From Rhodospirillaceae bacterium (GTDB lineage: Bacteria; Pseudomonadota; Alphaproteobacteria; GCA-2731375), in the NCBI GenBank assembly GCA_018660265.1, contig JABJKS010000105.1:1-45885 (forward strand): a stretch of DNA of 45,885 bases, in the 5' to 3' direction. Position 1 is the first letter of the stretch; every line of letters begins with the position of its first letter. Of this stretch, positions 33,652 to 41,270 are shown piece after piece. The notes beneath the pieces were generated by a model. It made no database searches and had not been told where the DNA came from. It saw only the letters and a program-made list of their open reading frames with translations. The position numbers were made by a program, and so were the translations under genes.

Positions 33652-35964
33652 ATGGCAGGGGAACAAACGGCCACATGGCAAAAAACCGCCTGTGTCCTAT
33701 GTGGCAGCAATTGCGGCGTCTTGGTGCAATTGGGCGGCAAGGATAATCGGGAAATTGTCCGTGTGCGCGGCGATAAGGAACATCCCGGTACTAAGGGTTA
33801 TACCTGTAATAAGGCCCTGCAATTGAACTATTACCAATCCGCCAAGGGACGCTTAACCTCGCCCCTGCGCCGCCGTGACGACGGCACGTTTGAGGAGATT
33901 GACTGGGACACGGCCATTGCCGAAATCGCCGGCAAATTCCTGGCCATTCGTGATGACCTGGGCGGCGACAAGATCGTCTATTACGGTGGCGGCGGACAGG
34001 GCAACCATTTAGGTGGCGGTTATTCACCGCCCTTCCGCCGGGCCATCGGCAGCCGCTATCGGGGCAACGCCCTGGCACAGGAAAAGACCGGCTTGTCCTG
34101 GGTCTTTGACCGTACGGTGGGCGGTTTCTACCACGGCGACTTCGAACATTGCGAGACCGCGTTGCTGGTGGGCAAGAACCCCTGGCAATCCAATGGTTTC
34201 CCCAGGGCGAGGGTCACGTTGCGGCAACTATCGAAAGACCCTAATCGCAAGCTAATCGTGATCGACCCACGGGTGACGGAGACGGCGGAGTTGGCGGATA
34301 TCCATCTGCGCGTCCAACCAGGCAGGGATGCCTGGCTGTTGTCGGCCATTCTGGGTCAATTGGTGCAACAGGATTTGATCGACCACGACTGGCTGGCTGA
34401 ACATGCCCAAAATCAGGATGGGGGCACGGAAGCGGTGGTCGCGGCCCTGGCCGAAATTCCCGTCGCCGAATACGCCGCCTTTGCAGGCATTGAGATGGCC
34501 CAGGTTGAAGACGTGGCACAGATTTTGGGCCGGACCAACAGCCTGTCCGTGCTTGAGGATCTTGGCATCGAGATGGCACCCAATTCCACAGTGAATAGTT
34601 ATCACTGTGTCCTGCTGTTTCTGCTGACCGGTAATTTCGGCAAGGCCGGCGCGGTAAATCTACCGGCGCAATTGGTCAGCATCTTCACGCCCGACCGGAT
34701 CAGTGAGGTGCGTGACGAGCGTGGCTATGAGGTGGGCTTTAAGACCACGCCCGTGACCCAGGCCCGGATCATCTCGGGCCTGATCCCGTGCAATCTGTTG
34801 CCTGATGAGATCCTGGGCGAACATCCGGATCGGTTCCGCGCCATGTTGATTGAAAGTGCCAACCCGGTGCATTCCCTGGCGGATGCGAAGAGGATGCGGG
34901 AGGCGCTCTCCGCCCTGGATCTGTTGGTGGTGATCGATGTGGCCATGACCGAAACGGCAAAGCTGGCGGACTATGTCCTGCCCGCATCATCACAATACGA
35001 AAAGCCGGAGATGGCGTTCTTCAATTTCGAATTTCCCGAGAACTGCGCCCAGTTGCGCGGCCCCCTCATGGCACCCCTGCCCGGCACCCTCTCGGAACCG
35101 GAGATCCATGCCCGCTTGTTGGAGGCGGTCGATCCTTTTGACGATGCGGAGCTTGAGCCCCTACGTGTCGCTGCTGAACAGGGGCTGGAAGCTTTCGGCG
35201 CGGCCTACAGCGCAGCCGCCAAGGCGAACCCAAAGATCAACCATTACGGTGCTTATGTGCTTTATCGTACCCTGGGTCCCAGCCTGCCTGCGGGCATGGC
35301 GGAAGGTGCGGCCCTATGGGGCGTGGCGCAGATGTTCGCGGCGACCGAAACCGCGTCGCTGGCCCGCGCGGGTATTGCTGGCCTGCCGCACGAGGCCGGG
35401 AACAAACTGTTTCAAGGTTTGTTGGAGGCGCAGTCGGGTATGGTATTCTCGGTCGATGATCCGGAAGAAAGCTTCCGACGCAACCGTCTGGCAGGCGGCA
35501 TGGTCAATCTTCACATCCCCGAAATGCTGGATAAGGTGCGCGAACTCGCCACGTTTGAGGCCCAGGAAACCACGGACGAATTCCCCCTGGTCCTGGCCGC
35601 AGGCGAACGGCGGTCGTACACCGCCAACACTGTTGTCCGCGACCCGGCCTGGGCAAAGTCCAATAATGCCCTGACCCTGTCCATTAATCCAGGCGATGCC
35701 GCCGACCTTGGCATCAACGACGGCGGCACGGCAAAATTGACCACGGCACGGGATAGTGTCGAAGTGGTGGTGGAGCTGGACAAACGCATGTTGCCCGGCA
35801 CCATTTCGTTGCCCAACGGTTTCGGCCTATCCTACCCCGACGCCAACGGCAACGAAGTCGTCACCGGCATCTCCCCGAACGAACTCACAGCGGTGGAGGA
35901 CCGAGACGATTTCGCCTACACGCCCTGGCACAAATTCGTCCTGGCCCGTCTGGAGGCGCGCTAA
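33652..35964 (+). CDS. Molybdopterin-dependent oxidoreductase, FdhF/DMSO-reductase superfamily
   Basis: 770 residues. A [4Fe-4S] site opens the protein (Cys14, Cys17, Cys21, Cys52; C-x2-C-x3-C), followed by bis-molybdopterin-binding domains and a C-terminal molydopterin dinucleotide-binding barrel (about 640-760, TVVRDPAWAKSN, LPNGFGLSYPD). There is no TAT signal, so it is cytosolic. In formate dehydrogenase the metal ligand is Cys or Sec about residue 140; here the matching stretch (AQEKTGLSWVFDR, 142-154) has no Cys, and none occurs between 52 and 167, so the ligand differs. No separate electron-transfer subunit follows. It is coupled to the LsrF-type gene. The substrate is unknown. Confidence 0.85.
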   Translation: MAGEQTATWQKTACVLCGSNCGVLVQLGGKDNREIVRVRGDKEHPGTKGYTCNKALQLNYYQSAKGRLTSPLRRRDDGTFEEIDWDTAIAEIAGKFLAIRDDLGGDKIVYYGGGGQGNHLGGGYSPPFRRAIGSRYRGNALAQEKTGLSWVFDRTVGGFYHGDFEHCETALLVGKNPWQSNGFPRARVTLRQLSKDPNRKLIVIDPRVTETAELADIHLRVQPGRDAWLLSAILGQLVQQDLIDHDWLAEHAQNQDGGTEAVVAALAEIPVAEYAAFAGIEMAQVEDVAQILGRTNSLSVLEDLGIEMAPNSTVNSYHCVLLFLLTGNFGKAGAVNLPAQLVSIFTPDRISEVRDERGYEVGFKTTPVTQARIISGLIPCNLLPDEILGEHPDRFRAMLIESANPVHSLADAKRMREALSALDLLVVIDVAMTETAKLADYVLPASSQYEKPEMAFFNFEFPENCAQLRGPLMAPLPGTLSEPEIHARLLEAVDPFDDAELEPLRVAAEQGLEAFGAAYSAAAKANPKINHYGAYVLYRTLGPSLPAGMAEGAALWGVAQMFAATETASLARAGIAGLPHEAGNKLFQGLLEAQSGMVFSVDDPEESFRRNRLAGGMVNLHIPEMLDKVRELATFEAQETTDEFPLVLAAGERRSYTANTVVRDPAWAKSNNALTLSINPGDAADLGINDGGTAKLTTARDSVEVVVELDKRMLPGTISLPNGFGLSYPDANGNEVVTGISPNELTAVEDRDDFAYTPWHKFVLARLEAR

Positions 35965-35992
35965 CGGAAGCCGAATTTGCGCCACCGAATGG

Positions 35993-36015
35993 ATTACCGG
36001 GTCACGCCCGGTAAT
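35993..36015. repeat. Dispersed palindrome, copy A
   Basis: Inverted repeat ATTACCGGG-TCACG-CCCGGTAAT, preceded by GG and followed by GACG, giving TGGAT-like layout with GTCA in the loop. It is in the gap between two convergent genes, with a related palindrome 57 bases further. Confidence 0.75.
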
Positions 36016-36071
36016 GACGAAGGGGCCGCTTATGCCGCGACAATTCCATCATCTGTCGCAACTATACCGTC

Positions 36072-36094
36072 ATCATCGGGCATGACCCGGTGAT
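36072..36094. repeat. Dispersed palindrome, copy B
   Basis: Inverted repeat ATCATCGGG-CATGA-CCCGGTGAT with one arm mismatch, in opposite orientation to copy A (35993-36015). The two together form a longer REP-like element between the convergent Mo-enzyme and cupin genes, where it may end transcription from both sides. Confidence 0.7.
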
Positions 36095-36127
36095 CAACGA
36101 TCAAAGCTGATCGCTAACGAATAGCGC

Positions 36128-36685
36128 CTACGCCTTATCCGGATGAGGCACGCCCTGGTCTTCGATGATTTCGGCGGTGCCGGCTTTTTCGTCGAAACGC
36201 AGGCGTTCAACGTGGTTTAGATCCGTGCCTGTAACGCGGACAAAGGATGCGCCTTTGGGGTGGTCGATCATGTGAATTTCGCCCACATCGAACAGACCGG
36301 CCTGGCCGGGATTAAGGCGGAATTCCTTGATCACTTCCAGTTTCGCCTCGCCCGCACCTTCGCCGCCGCCGACACGGTTATACATTTTCATATCCGTGTG
36401 TTTAGCGGCCTGGCCATAGATGGCCCAGGAATTGCCGTGGTCATGGGGTGGCGAGCTACGATCAGCACCTGCGATATAGGCCAGGACACAAAAATCCAGG
36501 TCCGGGTCTTCATAGATGGTGCGTACACCAGGTTTCTGATCATCACCTAATGTGGCAGCCACAAAATCCTGATCCAGCAACAACTCTTCCAATTTGCCCC
36601 GTGCTGCATCACGACCGGCACGTCCGGGCTGTGCAGTTAATGCCTCGCGGCAATCCTGACAAAACGCCTCTAATGTATAGCTCAT
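36128..36685 (-). CDS. Cysteine-dioxygenase-type cupin protein
   Basis: 185 residues, a small cupin. The iron site is visible: His81 and His83 in PPHDHGNSW and a third His in VGEIHMIDHP (138 or 142), a three-His arrangement as in thiol dioxygenases (cysteine or 3-mercaptopropionate dioxygenase), which oxidise a thiol to a sulfinate. The Cys-Tyr crosslink of the mammalian enzyme cannot be judged. GAGGAG stands seven bases before the ATG. It follows otnC after 15 bases on the same strand, so a thiol or another alpha-hetero acid may enter the same pathway; alternatively it is a cupin of other substrate. Moderate confidence in the subfamily. Confidence 0.72.
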   Translation of the reverse strand: MSYTLEAFCQDCREALTAQPGRAGRDAARGKLEELLLDQDFVAATLGDDQKPGVRTIYEDPDLDFCVLAYIAGADRSSPPHDHGNSWAIYGQAAKHTDMKMYNRVGGGEGAGEAKLEVIKEFRLNPGQAGLFDVGEIHMIDHPKGASFVRVTGTDLNHVERLRFDEKAGTAEIIEDQGVPHPDKA

Positions 36686-36700
36686 GATAATCTCCTCAAT

Positions 36701-37339
36701 TCAGGCCTTATTGGGAAAGGCCGTTCGCAACGTTTCTGTTTGTTCTTTCGTAAGGTAACGGGTTCGGTGCCCTTGTAAAGCCAGGAATAATCGGGCCGTC
36801 TCCTCCAATTCTTCCGTCGCATCCAAAGCCGCCGCCAAATTCGTGCCGGCGACAACCGGGCCATGGTTGGCCAGTAGCATAGCATGATGCTCCCGGGCCG
36901 TCTGCCGCACGGCCTCGGCCAGCTTGGCATCGCCTGGCGCATAGAACGGTACTAGGGGTAACTTGCCGATGCGCATGACGTAATAGGCTGTGATGGGCGG
37001 CAATAGATCCGCAGGGTCCAAATCTGCCAGAACGGAAACGGCGACGGAATGTGTCGCGTGCAGGTGGACGACGGCACCACTGCCCGGTCGCTGATCATAG
37101 ACTGCTAGATGCAGAAAATTTTCCTTAGTCGGTTTGTCACCGGCAATATGTTTGCCGCTCCCGTCCAGGCGGGACAGGCGGTCTGGATCAAGATTGCCCA
37201 GGTTCGATCCTGTAGGCGTCATCAACCAGCCATCGGCCAAACGCACGGAGATATTGCCCGTAGCGCCGTGTGTCAGGCCGCGACTGTGGATTGAGGCACC
37301 GACTGCGCAAATTTCCTGACGGAGCTGGGCTTCACTCAT
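36701..37339 (-). CDS. otnC: 3-oxo-tetronate 4-phosphate decarboxylase (class II aldolase family)
   Basis: 212 residues from ATG 37339, whose ATGA overlaps the kinase stop; a TTG nine bases upstream is less likely. The OtnC pattern is clear: THGATGNISVR, DGWLMTPTGSNLG, GDKPTKENFLHLAVY, with catalytic Glu73 and zinc ligands His92, His94 (VHLHATH) and His159 (ANHGPVV). OtnC decarboxylates 3-oxo-tetronate 4-phosphate to dihydroxyacetone phosphate in threonate or erythronate breakdown. The kinase making its substrate is encoded directly upstream. No tetronate dehydrogenase (LtnD) or isomerase (OtnI) is seen in the window. Confidence 0.88.
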   Translation of the reverse strand: MSEAQLRQEICAVGASIHSRGLTHGATGNISVRLADGWLMTPTGSNLGNLDPDRLSRLDGSGKHIAGDKPTKENFLHLAVYDQRPGSGAVVHLHATHSVAVSVLADLDPADLLPPITAYYVMRIGKLPLVPFYAPGDAKLAEAVRQTAREHHAMLLANHGPVVAGTNLAAALDATEELEETARLFLALQGHRTRYLTKEQTETLRTAFPNKA

Positions 37340-38634
37340 GGTGCGCAATCCAGTGCCTTGAGAAAGAAGTCCTCAACGCCGAAGTTGCCGGACTTGAGCG
37401 CCAGGGCTAGTTCCGTTCCACCCATCGTCGTTGAGCCCATCGTCGTCGTCCCCATCGTCGTCGTCCAGGGCACCCCCGGATCGATCTGCGGGCCGATACG
37501 AATACCGTCTACGCCCAGGGCCTGGACCACGGCACCCGATGTCTCACCACCGGCAACCACCAGGCGGCGCACGCCCGCCGCCACCAAACCATTGGCGATC
37601 TTGGCCATGGCTGCCTCCAGCAACGCGCCGGCGGCTTCCCGCCCCAGTTTGTCCTGGGCCGCGCGGACATCGTCGGGGGCGGCGGAGGCATAGATCAAGA
37701 CCGGGCCGTCCGCCAACAAGGGTACCGCCCAGGCCAGGGCTTCTGCCGCCTGATCCTCACCCGCCGCCAGCTTTGACGGATCCAGCTGAAAAGACGGCCG
37801 GGACCGTTGCATGGCGGCCACCTGACCCAGGGTTGCCTGCGAGCATGATCCCGATAAAACTGCGGATAGCCCCGGAACAGCGGGCAATTGATCGGCCACC
37901 GTACCGGCAAACAATTTTCCCGCCCGGCGAAAGTTTTCCGGCAGGCCCAGGGCAACGCCGGAGCCACCCGTGACCAATTTCAGGTGCGCGCAGGCCGTCC
38001 CGATTGTGAACAGATCATCATCGCTAAGGGCATCGACAATGGCATGACGATGGCCCTCGGATCGCAATGTGTCGAACCCTGCACGTACAGCCTCAGGCCC
38101 TGCAGCGACTGTGCGGTGATCGACCAAACCCACGGAGTATTTTGTCTGGGCATCGAGAACCCGCACCAGGGAGGCATCCGTCATGGGCGTCAGGGGATGG
38201 TTTTCCATACCTGATTCCGAGAGCAATTTATCGCCCACGAACAGATAGCCATAGCAAATGGTGCGGCCGTTTTCAGGAAAAGCAGGACAGGCAATGGTGA
38301 AGTCTTCTTTCAGGGCCGCCAACAAAGCCTCCGCCACGGGGCCGATATTACCTTTGGGTGTGGAATCGAAGGTCGAGCAATATTTAAAAAAGAACTGCGC
38401 TGCGCCCGCCTTTTGCAACCATTGCAAGGCGTCCAATGATTGCGTGATCGCTTCCTCCACAGGATTGGTCCGGGATTTCAGGGCGATGACGATAGCATCG
38501 GCCTCCGGCACCACAACATCGTTATCTGGTGGGCTAAAATACTGCACCGTTCGCATGCCTTGACGGACCAATGTATTGGCCAAATCGGTGGCACCGGTAA
38601 AATCATCGGCGATACAGCCGAGTAAAATCGTCAT
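37336..38634 (-). CDS. otnK: Four-carbon acid sugar kinase (3-oxo-tetronate kinase type)
   Basis: 432 residues from ATG 38634, chosen because the protein then begins MTILLGCIADDFTGATDLAN, the family start, with GGAAGG seven bases upstream; the frame is open further but that part has no sense. Substrate loop FFKYCSTFDSTPKGNIGP and the C-terminal ATP-site GGETSGAVVQALG and LKSGNFG are present. It phosphorylates 3-oxo-tetronate for OtnC. Unusual: before LKSGNFG a Thr-Thr-Met-Gly repeat occurs three times, coded by three 15-bp units, inserting residues near the ATP site. It starts 81 bases from the divergent DUF1028 gene. Confidence 0.88.
   Translation of the reverse strand: MTILLGCIADDFTGATDLANTLVRQGMRTVQYFSPPDNDVVVPEADAIVIALKSRTNPVEEAITQSLDALQWLQKAGAAQFFFKYCSTFDSTPKGNIGPVAEALLAALKEDFTIACPAFPENGRTICYGYLFVGDKLLSESGMENHPLTPMTDASLVRVLDAQTKYSVGLVDHRTVAAGPEAVRAGFDTLRSEGHRHAIVDALSDDDLFTIGTACAHLKLVTGGSGVALGLPENFRRAGKLFAGTVADQLPAVPGLSAVLSGSCSQATLGQVAAMQRSRPSFQLDPSKLAAGEDQAAEALAWAVPLLADGPVLIYASAAPDDVRAAQDKLGREAAGALLEAAMAKIANGLVAAGVRRLVVAGGETSGAVVQALGVDGIRIGPQIDPGVPWTTTMGTTTMGSTTMGGTELALALKSGNFGVEDFFLKALDCAP
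37421..37465. repeat. Three tandem 15-bp units inside otnK
   Basis: Units CCCATCGTCGTTGAG, CCCATCGTCGTCGTC and CCCATCGTCGTCGTC. They encode about residues 390-404, a Met-Gly-Thr/Ser-Thr-Thr repeat just before the conserved LKSGNFG segment. Fifteen-base steps keep the frame, so copy number may vary between strains. Confidence 0.85.
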
Positions 38635-38715
38635 CTCTCGCCTTCCATTTCTGGACCTTACGTGCATTTTGCATGACAGTAGCACGACGGCAACTGCTGG
38701 AAAGGGATGGATGAA

Positions 38716-39456
38716 ATGACGTGGTCGATTATTGCTCGCGATGTGGAGACTGGCGCGTTGGGGATCGCAGCCGCCTCCCGCTTTTTCGCCCTGGGTGCCG
38801 TCGTGCCCTGGATTAAAAGCGGCGTCGGTGCAGTGGCAACCCAGGCCATGGTTAACCCCATGCTGGGCCCGGCCGTGCTGGATCGCCTCGCAGCGGGAGA
38901 CACCGTTGATGCCGCCTTGGACGTTGCCTGGGGCGATGATGATGGCGACAACGTGCGACAGATTCACGTCCTGGATAAGGCCGGCAATCGGGCCGCGCAC
39001 ACGGGCAATGATTGTGTTGATTGGTGCGGTGACATAGGCGGGGTGAATATCTCGGTTGCGGGCAACATGCTTGTAGGCCCAAAGGTGCTGCAGGCCAGTC
39101 TGGTTGAATACAACGACAAAACCGCCCTGCCCTTCGCCGAACGTCTTCTGGCCGCCCTATTGGCAGGTGATCAAGCGGGAGGTGACAAACGGGGTCGGCA
39201 ATCAGCCGTGTTGAAGATTTATACCAGCGAAGTCTACCCCGACTGGGACATCCGCGTGGACGATCACCCCAATGCGCCGACGGAACTCGCCCGGATCTAT
39301 GCAGTGGGCCAGGAAGTTTATGCAGGCTTCAAGGATTTCATGCCAAGCAGTGCCAATCCTGCGGGGGTCACGGATCAGGAGAAACTGGCCGCAATGCGGG
39401 AAAAACCGCCTCAACAAAAGAAACTTGCGTGGAGAGACAGCCCGTGGGCAGAGTAA
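38716..39456 (+). CDS. DUF1028 protein (Ntn-hydrolase-like)
   Basis: 246 residues from ATG 38716, the usual family start (MTWSIIARDVETGALGIAAASRF), with AAAGGG about nine bases upstream; the ATG at 38707 would be too close to that site. Conserved parts: VPWIKSGVGAVATQAMVNPMLGP, the HVLDKAGNRAAHTGNDCVDWCGDIGG stretch, and VAGNMLVGPKVL. DUF1028 proteins resemble Ntn-hydrolases, but the activity is unproven. The gene is divergent from otnK and its end overlaps the sulfatase start (GTG 39444 lies inside it), so the two are translationally coupled. Confidence 0.85.
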   Translation: MTWSIIARDVETGALGIAAASRFFALGAVVPWIKSGVGAVATQAMVNPMLGPAVLDRLAAGDTVDAALDVAWGDDDGDNVRQIHVLDKAGNRAAHTGNDCVDWCGDIGGVNISVAGNMLVGPKVLQASLVEYNDKTALPFAERLLAALLAGDQAGGDKRGRQSAVLKIYTSEVYPDWDIRVDDHPNAPTELARIYAVGQEVYAGFKDFMPSSANPAGVTDQEKLAAMREKPPQQKKLAWRDSPWAE

Positions 39457-41021
39457 AAAACATCCTGTTTGTTATGTACGACCAATTGCGGGCGGATTAT
39501 CTCGGCTGTACCGGGCATCCGACCATTCAGACACCCCATATTGATGCCTTCGCCAAGACAGGGGTGTTGTTCAACCGGGCCTATTGCCAGGCACCTGTGT
39601 GCGGGCCGTCGCGGGTTTCGTTCTATACCGGGCGCTATATGTCCAGCCACGGGGCGGGCTATAACAACGTGCCGTTTTCCCTCGATCAATGGACCATGGG
39701 TGACTATCTGGCCGAGGTGGGCATGCGCTCCGTCCTGGTGGGTAAGACCCATATGGCACCGGATCGCGAAGGCATGCAGCGTTTACAGATCAATCCGGCC
39801 TCTGACCTGGGCGTCTGGATTTCTCAAAGCGGGTTTGAACCGTTTGAGCGTGATGACGGCCTGCATCCGGATCAGTCCCTGGATCCCAACCTGGCCTATA
39901 ACAATTACCTCCGCGCCCTGGGCTATGACAGTGATAACCCCTGGCATGATTTCGCCAATTCAGCAGAAGGTCCCAATGGCGAGATATTGAGCGGGTGGAG
40001 CATGCGTTATGCCCGCCTGCCGGCCCGCCTGCCTGATGAACATACTGAAACCCCCTATATGACCGACCGGGCCATGGACTTCATAAAGACTGCCGGCGAA
40101 CAACCATGGTGCCTGCATTTTTCCCTCATCAAGCCCCATTGGCCCTATGTGGCACCCGTTCCCTATAACGATATGTATGGCCCCAACCAAATTCTGGCGG
40201 TCAATAACAGTGCGGCGGAAATGGCCGATCCGCACCCCGTGATCGCCGCCTTTCAGGGGCATGAGGGCAGCGAGAATTTCCGCCGGGAAGAAGTCCGTCA
40301 AACGGTCATTCCCACCTATATGGGTCTGATCACCCAGTGCGATGACCAATTCGGTCGTCTGATGGCGTTCCTCAAGAATCAAGGCCGTCTGGAGGACACC
40401 ATGATCGTCTTGACATCGGACCATGGTGACTATCTGGGCGATCACGGACTGGGCGAAAAAGACCTTCTCCACGAAGAAGTCGCCCGCATCCCGATGATTA
40501 TCTATGACCCGGACGCGGCCGCCAACAGCCGTCGTGGCGTGGTCGAGGAGCGCCTGGTCGAAGCCATCGATCTGATCCCCACCTTCCTGGACAGCCAGGG
40601 CGGCGATTTACATCCTCATCGATTGGAGGGTCGTTCACTTTTGCCCCTGTTGCGCGGTACGGGGGAAGCCCCAGATTGGCGCGATGCGGTGTTCTCAGAG
40701 ACCGATTACGCCTTTCACCCGGCCCGCAACACCCTGGGCGTTGCCCCTGATCGGGCCCGGGCCTACATGGTGCGGACCGAGGATTGGAAATACATTTTCT
40801 ACGAAGGCTATCGCCCGCAGCTATTTCATCTGGCGGAGGACCCGAAGGAACAGAACGACCTGGGTACCGACCCCACCTATGCCGGGCAACGGGCGGACCT
40901 GCACGAAAAACTGTTCCACTGGCTCCGCAACCGTGCCATGCGCAGCACATTGTCAAACGATGCTGTGGCGCAACGCACCGGCAACGCCAAGGCGCGCGGC
41001 TATCTATTTGGCGTTTGGTGA
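39444..41021 (+). CDS. Type I sulfatase / phosphonate monoester hydrolase-like enzyme
   Basis: 525 residues from GTG 39444, preferred because GGAGAG stands seven bases upstream; a GTG at 39429 has none. The formylglycine motif C-x-P-S-R is intact, Cys53 in APVCGPSRVSFYTGRY, so a formylglycine-generating enzyme is needed. Metal ligands lie in FVMYDQLRADY and LTSDHGDYLGDHGLGEKD. No signal peptide is seen, so it acts in the cytosol, which fits small imported substrates such as choline sulfate, aryl sulfate or a phosphonate ester; the family split between sulfatase and PMH cannot be made here. It is coupled to DUF1028 and divergent from the otnK operon. Confidence 0.88.
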   Translation: MGRVKNILFVMYDQLRADYLGCTGHPTIQTPHIDAFAKTGVLFNRAYCQAPVCGPSRVSFYTGRYMSSHGAGYNNVPFSLDQWTMGDYLAEVGMRSVLVGKTHMAPDREGMQRLQINPASDLGVWISQSGFEPFERDDGLHPDQSLDPNLAYNNYLRALGYDSDNPWHDFANSAEGPNGEILSGWSMRYARLPARLPDEHTETPYMTDRAMDFIKTAGEQPWCLHFSLIKPHWPYVAPVPYNDMYGPNQILAVNNSAAEMADPHPVIAAFQGHEGSENFRREEVRQTVIPTYMGLITQCDDQFGRLMAFLKNQGRLEDTMIVLTSDHGDYLGDHGLGEKDLLHEEVARIPMIIYDPDAAANSRRGVVEERLVEAIDLIPTFLDSQGGDLHPHRLEGRSLLPLLRGTGEAPDWRDAVFSETDYAFHPARNTLGVAPDRARAYMVRTEDWKYIFYEGYRPQLFHLAEDPKEQNDLGTDPTYAGQRADLHEKLFHWLRNRAMRSTLSNDAVAQRTGNAKARGYLFGVW

Positions 41022-41037
41022 TAGCGTTCGTTGGAAC

Positions 41038-41088
41038 TGGTCGGGGAGAGAAGATTCGAACTTCCGACCCTCTGCTCCCAAAGCAGAT
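41038..41088 (-). tRNA. 3' half of tRNA-Pro (UGG), attachment-site remnant
   Basis: From the anticodon stem to CCA the tRNA is intact: stem TCTGC/GCAGA (41071-41087) around loop TTTGGGA with anticodon TGG, T arm with GTTCGAAT-type loop, acceptor strand CTCCCCG, discriminator A and CCA (complement of 41038-41040). The D arm and the 5' acceptor strand are missing; the DNA beyond 41088 is unrelated. This is the duplicated tRNA 3' end left at one border of an integrated element, not a working tRNA gene. Confidence 0.85.
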
Positions 41089-41187
41089 TTTGACTTAAAA
41101 CATAGGTCAACATAGCAGAGCATCGGCGCTATATTTTTTCGCAGTATACCTTGCATTTACGGCAATATAGCTTACATAGCTATACAC

Positions 41188-41223
41188 GGGGTCACACTGG
41201 TTAAAGTGACCCGATGTGACCCC
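41188..41223. promoter_or_regulatory. Cluster of three GTGACCC half-sites before the integrase
   Basis: GGGGTCACA (41188-41196), AGTGACCC (41205-41212) and TGTGACCCC (41215-41223) give an inverted pair and a direct repeat within 36 bases. The outer two form a 9-bp palindrome; GGGCCC follows twice within 25 bases. Position between the attachment site and integrase suits arm-type integrase or regulator binding. Confidence 0.45.
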
Positions 41224-41270
41224 AGTGGGCCCCAAATGGGCCCTCTGCCGGAATGGGAGAGATACAGGAA

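Noticed and set aside
34973-35674. 233-codon plus-strand frame inside the Mo-enzyme gene
   Set aside because: Out-of-frame within a domain-complete oxidoreductase; very rich in Arg, Pro, Ser and Trp as expected for a shifted frame.
37421-37465. CRISPR-like or intergenic repeat
   Set aside because: Units are directly adjacent without spacers and lie inside an intact kinase frame, so it is a coding minisatellite.
38635-39000. N-terminal extension of the sugar-acid kinase
   Set aside because: The frame is open here but overlaps the divergent DUF1028 gene; the family start and ribosome site are at 38634.
41038-41115. A complete tRNA-Pro gene
   Set aside because: Acceptor, T and anticodon arms are present but bases beyond 41088 cannot form a D arm or 5' acceptor strand, so it is a 3' fragment only.
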